64,000 bases of DNA from NCBI GenBank assembly GCA_965603355.1, contig CBFDCQ010000002.1:57425-121424 (forward strand), written 5' to 3'. The DNA comes from CBFDCQ01 sp965603355 (lineage in GTDB: Bacteria; Hydrogenedentota; CAZGCA01; CBFDCQ01). Positions 59,732 to 64,000 of the stretch are shown here, piece after piece. Position numbers and translations under genes: made by a program. The stretch's first letter is position 1. Each line of letters opens with the position of its first letter. The notes under the pieces were generated by a model. The model worked only from the letters and a program-made list of their open reading frames with translations, was not told the origin of the DNA and ran no database searches.

Positions 59732-59748
59732 GAGGTAGAAACAAGCTC

Positions 59749-60477
59749 ATGAAACTCCTAAAGAATGTGTGGGTTAAGCTGGCGATTATTCTGCTGTTTT
59801 TCGTCATAGTATTTGTGGTTCTGAAGGTATCGGGAGTTGATTACTCGAAGATCAGTCCCGAGAACGTCAAGGAAAAGATACTGTCCCTCGGCATATGGGC
59901 CCCGATTGGCTACATCGTGTTCTACACTCTACGACCGCTGATTCTGTTTCCAGCCGCGGTGACGTCGATGGTCGGGGGGCTGGCATTCGGCCCCAAGTGG
60001 GGTACCCTCTACACCGTAATTGGAGGGACAATATGCGCCGTGGTGGAATTCTGGATCGCGCGCTACTTCGGCAGAGGCGCTGTAGCACGTTTCCTGAAAG
60101 GCAAGCTCGTTAGCGTCGATGAAGCAATTGAGAAACACGGCTTTATCACGGTTATGATGATCCGGTTGATACCGAACGCGCCGTATGACGTCCAGAACTA
60201 CAGTCTGGGTCTTACGCGGGTCAAGGCACGAGATTACTTCCTCGCCACCCTCATAGGGATCATACCCGGTACGTTCGTGTTCGTGTATCTCGGACACTCG
60301 GTGAGTGATCCGAAGCAACTCTGGAAGATAATGATCGCGGCACTGCTCTTCCTTGGCATCTACTTCCTTCAGAAGTACCTACGAGCAAAGCACGGGCACA
60401 AGATCAAGACGGTGTCGGTTGACGAAAGTGGAGGTGAGACAGATGAACGCGTTTCTGAGTCTCCTGGAGACGCATAG
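59749..60477 (+). CDS. VTT-domain (TVP38/TMEM64/DedA-like) membrane protein
   Basis: About 242 residues from ATG 59749 (a TTG at 59728 is an alternative). An N-terminal anchor (LAIILLFFVIVFVVLKVSGV) precedes the VTT core RPLILFPAAVTSMVGGLAFG ... ICAVVEFWIARYFGRGAV (about 75-125) and the reentrant IRLIPNAPYDVQNYSLGLTR. TVP38 proteins are membrane transporters or lipid scramblase relatives. Those in ArsS clusters may export or flip a product. The flavoprotein lies just upstream and ArsS starts inside this gene's 3' end (35-bp overlap). Confidence 0.9.
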   Translation: MKLLKNVWVKLAIILLFFVIVFVVLKVSGVDYSKISPENVKEKILSLGIWAPIGYIVFYTLRPLILFPAAVTSMVGGLAFGPKWGTLYTVIGGTICAVVEFWIARYFGRGAVARFLKGKLVSVDEAIEKHGFITVMMIRLIPNAPYDVQNYSLGLTRVKARDYFLATLIGIIPGTFVFVYLGHSVSDPKQLWKIMIAALLFLGIYFLQKYLRAKHGHKIKTVSVDESGGETDERVSESPGDA

Positions 60478-61447
60478 CGCTACTGAAGCGGATAGCGATA
60501 TCAGGCGGGGAGAACTGACGACCCTGCAGATAAACATGGGCAACCTGTGCAATCAGCAGTGCCTGCATTGCCACATAGACGCCTCTCCGCACGGCGAGAA
60601 TGTGATGTCCCGGGAGGTCGTGGGCGGTATTCTCCGGTTTCTCGCCCGCAACGAGGGATTGATCCTCGACATTACTGGCGGTGCGCCGGAACTCAACCCG
60701 CATTTCGAATACTTGATCCGCTCGGCTCGTCCGTTCGTTGACGAGATTATCGTGAGGTCCAACCTCACGGTCCTTTTCGAGCCGGGCAAGGAACACCTGC
60801 CCGATTTCTTCAAGGAATGTGGAATTCACCTCATCTGCTCGTTGCCTTGCTACACGGAGGGGAACGTTGATCTTCAACGGGGAAGCGGCGTGTTTGAAAA
60901 GAGCGTTAGGGCGCTGCATCTGCTCAACGATTTCGGCTTCGCTAGAGATGATAGGCTGCGTCTCGACCTCGTCTATAACCCTAACGGGCCGAAACTGCCG
61001 CCGAAGCACGATGACCTGGAGAAGGAATACAAACGCGTTCTGGACGCGGATTATGGAATAGAGTTCAACAAACTCATCACCATAACTAACGTTCCGATAA
61101 AGAGATTCAGGAACCTCCTGGAATCCCAGGGTGAGTATGACCGGTACATGGGTCTGTTGAGGAGCAGCTTCAACCCGGCGGTGGTTGAGAACCTGATGTG
61201 CCGCACGTTCCTGAGCGTGGGTTATGACGGAACGCTCTATGACTGCGACTTCAACCAGGCATTAGGGCTCGCACTCACAGATGAGACGGGCAACATTCTG
61301 ACAATAGATCAGGTCGACGCATACGAGCTCGAGGGAAGAGAGGTAGCACTTGACGAACATTGTCTCGCCTGTACGGCGGGCTACGGATCGAGCTGCCAGG
61401 GAGTCCTAGCCGACGGGCAGGACTCTTCCACACAACCTTGTTGTTAG
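60443..61447 (+). CDS. arsS: ArsS-family radical SAM protein (arsenosugar / rSAM-selenodomain)
   Basis: 334 residues from ATG 60443, preceded by GGAGGTGAGACAG; the frame is open to 60353, but that would bury it in the VTT gene. Radical SAM site CNQQCLHCHIDASP (CxxxCxxC, about 32-45) binds the 4Fe-4S cluster. ITGGAPELNPHFEYLI (about 77-92) is the SAM region. The C-terminal domain has MCRTFLSVGYDGTLYDCDFN and CLACTAGYGSSCQG (about 307-320). The last two residues are Cys-Cys. ArsS works on dimethylarsenic species to make the sugar-linked arsenical in cyanobacteria. No ArsM is encoded here. The related selenodomain proteins can contain selenocysteine; this one has Cys throughout. Confidence 0.92.
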   Translation: MNAFLSLLETHSATEADSDIRRGELTTLQINMGNLCNQQCLHCHIDASPHGENVMSREVVGGILRFLARNEGLILDITGGAPELNPHFEYLIRSARPFVDEIIVRSNLTVLFEPGKEHLPDFFKECGIHLICSLPCYTEGNVDLQRGSGVFEKSVRALHLLNDFGFARDDRLRLDLVYNPNGPKLPPKHDDLEKEYKRVLDADYGIEFNKLITITNVPIKRFRNLLESQGEYDRYMGLLRSSFNPAVVENLMCRTFLSVGYDGTLYDCDFNQALGLALTDETGNILTIDQVDAYELEGREVALDEHCLACTAGYGSSCQGVLADGQDSSTQPCC

Positions 61448-62292
61448 GGAAGGCCGACTGCGGGCGCATACTGACCGTATCCGACAAGCCGCCGACCTCG
61501 CTCGTCCTCTATGAGCAGTATAGCCCAGGTATCCTTATGTTCGTGGCAGTATCGCTCGACATCCTTTCGATCCATGACCATGAAGGCGGTGGAGAGCCCG
61601 TCGGAGATGGTTGCTGACGAGCATGAGGCCCATGCACGGATTGCTCCCTGGGCGGGCTGACCGGTTCTGGGGTCGATGATGTGCTCGCCTTTCACGCTCG
61701 TCCCGGAGGCGCTGAGCGCCCTGTCGCGCAGGAGTATCGGTTCAGGCCTGTCTTCTTCTTCCATACCGCTGCCGACGCCCACAGGCCATCCATCCTCGCC
61801 CGGCGGCGCGCCAACCGCGAGCACGGAGCTATCGCCACCATGGAGAAGCGTCGACTCGATACTCCAGTCCCGCAGGAACGCCGCCACCTTGTCCAGCGCA
61901 AAACCTTTGCCGATTCCTCCCAGATCGATCTTAACATTGGCGTCCTTGAGGCGGATTGCGAAGTTCTTTTTGTCGAATTCCACCTTTTTCATACCGTCCC
62001 GTACGCGGGTTACATCAAAAGCGCCGTTGGTCTCCGCAGATATACGCGCCGTCAGTTGCAGGCACTCGAACGTCTCCAGGCTGACGCGCACCGGCTCCTT
62101 CGCCCCGAGGATGTTGATGCGCGACACGTCGCTTGACTCCATGAACCGGCTCAGGTAGCCCTCGATCCGGTCGATTTCGGCGAACGCGGCCTGCGCGGCC
62201 CCACGCGCATACTCCGCCGGTTGGTCGGCAATGTGGATCTCGAAGGCGGTATCCATGGCTTCGTGAGCGAAACGGTGAGCCTTCGATATCAC
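61444..62292 (-). CDS. apbE: FAD:protein FMN transferase (ApbE family)
   Basis: 282 residues from GTG 62292, overlapping the upstream gene's stop by 4 bp (GTGA). The family core HEAMDTAFEIHIAD, VKIDLGGIGKGFALDKVAAF (about 130-150), LLHGGDSSVLAVGAPPGEDG and GTSVKGEHIIDPRTGQPA (His in the HIIDP motif) are present. The usual HxMGT is HEAMDT here, a small departure. It attaches FMN covalently to Thr/Ser of partner flavoproteins such as NqrC/RnfG. No signal or lipobox is visible. It ends 4 bp into arsS on the other strand. Confidence 0.88.
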   Translation of the reverse strand: MISKAHRFAHEAMDTAFEIHIADQPAEYARGAAQAAFAEIDRIEGYLSRFMESSDVSRINILGAKEPVRVSLETFECLQLTARISAETNGAFDVTRVRDGMKKVEFDKKNFAIRLKDANVKIDLGGIGKGFALDKVAAFLRDWSIESTLLHGGDSSVLAVGAPPGEDGWPVGVGSGMEEEDRPEPILLRDRALSASGTSVKGEHIIDPRTGQPAQGAIRAWASCSSATISDGLSTAFMVMDRKDVERYCHEHKDTWAILLIEDERGRRLVGYGQYAPAVGLP

Positions 62293-63881
62293 TGCTCCAT
62301 CCTCTCGATGAACTCCTCCCACAGATCGGCTCGTACGTAAGTCAGGAGCAGGACGTCCGGACGCAGCCCGACATACTCTTTCTCATACCTGTCGCTAAGT
62401 GCGGCGTCCAGATCGGCCTCGAGCGCAGGTGCTGTGACAATCATCGCGGCGTCAGGGTCATCAGGCGGCTCGTTCCAGTACCCCACGGACGTGAACCGGC
62501 GTAGGTACCACGGCAGAGGCCAGTAGTCAGAACCGGGGACAATGATCTTAATAAGCATGTCACGCCCGTCCGGATGGACGTCGGCGATCTGCTCGGCCCG
62601 TTTCGCCAGCCTCAGAAACGTCCGGGAAGTCTGCGCGTAGACGTAAGGGTTACGCGGATCGCTGTCGAACACGTCGTTCCCCCGGTACGCCTGCGCCCCG
62701 AGGTGCCAAACGCCCACAACCAACAGGACGCTGAGAATGGCCTTCAAAGGTTTGCCCGGGAGCAGGCGATACAGGGCAACCGCCCCTACCCCGGCCATCA
62801 GGATCATGCCGTGAAGAAAACTGAGCATGCACCAGGGAGTCTTGTACGGGGCAATCGAGTAGACGAACGTCATCAAGATGGTGTAGAACGCTAGGAGACG
62901 CAGCAAACGCACGTTCCCCTCCATCGCCGGTTTCCGCTTCAGTACGGCGCCTATGCCGACAAGCGCCAGAAGCATGATCAGTGCCTCACTCCACCACGGT
63001 CCCGGTGCGTACTTGAAGAAAGCGAGCATCTTCAGGTAGTAGTACCACGGATGGTTGTGCAGTCCTGCGCCGCTGGTGCTGCTGTCGCCGGTCCCCGCCC
63101 GCTGCACGTACTGCCCGTAACTAAGCACGGAGTCCCAGATAGCGCGCGGCTGCGTCATGAATACGGAGAGGCAGAGAACGCCCACGATGGCCGCTACCAC
63201 AATAGCACCTGCCGCGTGCCGCCGATCGATATAGTCGCGGAGCCGGAGCTCATCGTGATCCACGTGCCGCGTCCATGCCGCCGCGAGCCCTGCGCCGGCA
63301 AACATGGCAATACACGCGACCACGAACGTTTCCTTGCTGGCATACATCAAGCCGACGCAAGCACCGCTCAGAAGCGCCCACCAGAGTCGCTTGGTGCGGG
63401 TGTACCGCCACGCCGCGCCCATCGCGGCGAACGTGAAGAACACAAGGAGGATTTCCTGGATATAGTACCGGCTGTAGAAAACCATGGCCGGCGAAACGGC
63501 GGTCAGTACAGCGGCGCACACCATCGCCCCTCGTCCAAGGCCGTCGCGCATCAAGAGCAGAAGAAGGATAAGTCCCACGCCGAAGACAACCGGAGCAATT
63601 CGCAGAGGAACCTCATTTGGAATCTCGGCATATGTACGCGCACCGCTCAACCATACGAACGGCAGCGAGAAGTAGTATATCGTCGGCCCGTGGTACTCCT
63701 CCGGATTGTACTCGTAGATGCCGTCCTCAATCAGAGTGCCGAGCTTGCGGGCGTGAACGGCCTCGTCAGTGTGCATCGGCCGCTGCTCCAGGCGCGGCAG
63801 ACGAAACGCCAATGCACCCACTGCCACGAGCAGTATCAGCACACTGAACAGGACTGTATCGAAACGGCGTGGCCTTTTCAT
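62289..63881 (-). CDS. Agl23-like membrane glycosyltransferase (TIGR03663 family)
   Basis: 530 residues with about 11 membrane segments. The N-terminus LFSVLILLVAVGALAFRLPR leads to the PMHTDEAVHARKLG motif (about 36-49), the DE site typical of PMT/ArnT-type polyprenol-sugar transferases, then YHGPTIYYFSLPF. The family is associated with flippase activity or surface-glycan assembly. The C-terminal 200 residues form a soluble domain. ATG 63881 follows GGGGCG. The apbE gene overlaps its stop by 4 bp. The link between the two is unclear. Confidence 0.85.
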   Translation of the reverse strand: MKRPRRFDTVLFSVLILLVAVGALAFRLPRLEQRPMHTDEAVHARKLGTLIEDGIYEYNPEEYHGPTIYYFSLPFVWLSGARTYAEIPNEVPLRIAPVVFGVGLILLLLLMRDGLGRGAMVCAAVLTAVSPAMVFYSRYYIQEILLVFFTFAAMGAAWRYTRTKRLWWALLSGACVGLMYASKETFVVACIAMFAGAGLAAAWTRHVDHDELRLRDYIDRRHAAGAIVVAAIVGVLCLSVFMTQPRAIWDSVLSYGQYVQRAGTGDSSTSGAGLHNHPWYYYLKMLAFFKYAPGPWWSEALIMLLALVGIGAVLKRKPAMEGNVRLLRLLAFYTILMTFVYSIAPYKTPWCMLSFLHGMILMAGVGAVALYRLLPGKPLKAILSVLLVVGVWHLGAQAYRGNDVFDSDPRNPYVYAQTSRTFLRLAKRAEQIADVHPDGRDMLIKIIVPGSDYWPLPWYLRRFTSVGYWNEPPDDPDAAMIVTAPALEADLDAALSDRYEKEYVGLRPDVLLLTYVRADLWEEFIERMEQ

Positions 63882-64000
63882 CGCCCCAACAGGATACTAC
63901 AATTAGAGGAACTTCGTCAAAACAGGATGAATTACACGCGAGTAGGGGCGAGGCATGCCTCGCCCTTACGTCATGCTTTTCGTCGTCATTGCGAGCGACC
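63882..64000. repeat. Palindromic repeat and interspersed-repeat start at the window edge
   Basis: GGGCGAGGCA-TGCCTCGCCC (63946-63965) is a perfect 20-bp palindrome flanked by the same tagg/ttac bases as other copies. The final bases cgtcattgcgagcgacc (63984-64000) match the start of a repeat common between genes in many bacteria. No gene is visible. Confidence 0.6.

Noticed and set aside
1..64000. CRISPR arrays, insertion sequences, integrases or prophage
   Set aside because: No regularly spaced direct repeats, no transposase or integrase open frames and no phage structural genes were seen; only short palindromic repeats occur.

Overview
This is a gene-dense bacterial window of moderately high GC. 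It is interrupted by a few AT-richer control regions. It encodes Kdo synthesis (kdsA-kdsD-kdsC), a heptose branch (hddA, gmhA, gmhB), an outer-membrane polysaccharide exporter (Wza/Wzz type) and lipopolysaccharide-style ABC export, so the host should be a Gram-negative diderm. A DUF1559-type pseudopilin with an H-X9-DG-like motif, an ECF sigma factor fused to a membrane segment and carboxypeptidase-regulatory-like repeats, and very long secreted PKD/golvesin proteins suggest the PVC superphylum or an allied phylum such as Hydrogenedentota, Sumerlaeota or Omnitrophota. This placement is inference; no marker here settles it.

Layout. 1-7921 (minus strand): an edge-truncated gene, an asparagine-synthetase-like protein, a small secreted protein and a 1615-residue secreted PKD/golvesin protein behind a strong sigma-54 promoter match. 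8530-24011 (minus strand): an envelope polysaccharide locus read from hddA towards the ABC transporter. It covers heptose precursor genes, a NusG/RfaH-like antiterminator, wza, wzz, a kinase fused to an MshEN-like domain, an acyltransferase, asnB, an acyl carrier protein with its ligase, a sugar amidotransferase-like protein and a Wzm/Wzt-type exporter. 24982-28790 (minus strand): a matrixin-type metalloprotease and its secreted partner. 29212-34582 (plus strand): two Arg-rich secreted proteins, the pseudopilin with a clear promoter and terminator, and a two-gene operon for cyclic 2,3-diphosphoglycerate. 34655-41038 (minus strand): thrS with two small membrane proteins, then the sigma-factor fusion. 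41390-47673 (plus strand): Kdo genes, an exported isoaspartyl methyltransferase, a spermidine-synthase-like membrane protein, a MerR regulator and tRNA-Pro(GGG).

48301-61447 (plus strand) is the most coherent system. It holds the family set known as arsenosugar or rSAM/selenodomain biosynthesis: two glycosyltransferases, a DUF547 protein, a mercuric-reductase-like flavoprotein, a VTT/TVP38 membrane protein and the radical SAM protein ArsS. Inserted among them is an oxidative pentose-phosphate set (gnd, tal, zwf, pgl, pgi), which can supply NADPH and sugar phosphates. Upstream lies a 500-bp control region with five copies of one heptamer, a 17-bp palindrome and a weak sigma-54-like site. The tal gene is split by a +1 frameshift. 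ApbE and an Agl23-like glycosyltransferase close the window on the minus strand.

The items most worth following up are the bacterial cyclic-2,3-diphosphoglycerate operon, the ArsS plus pentose-phosphate locus with its control region, the possible cyclic-di-GMP sensor domain on the polysaccharide kinase, and the membrane-tethered sigma factor.
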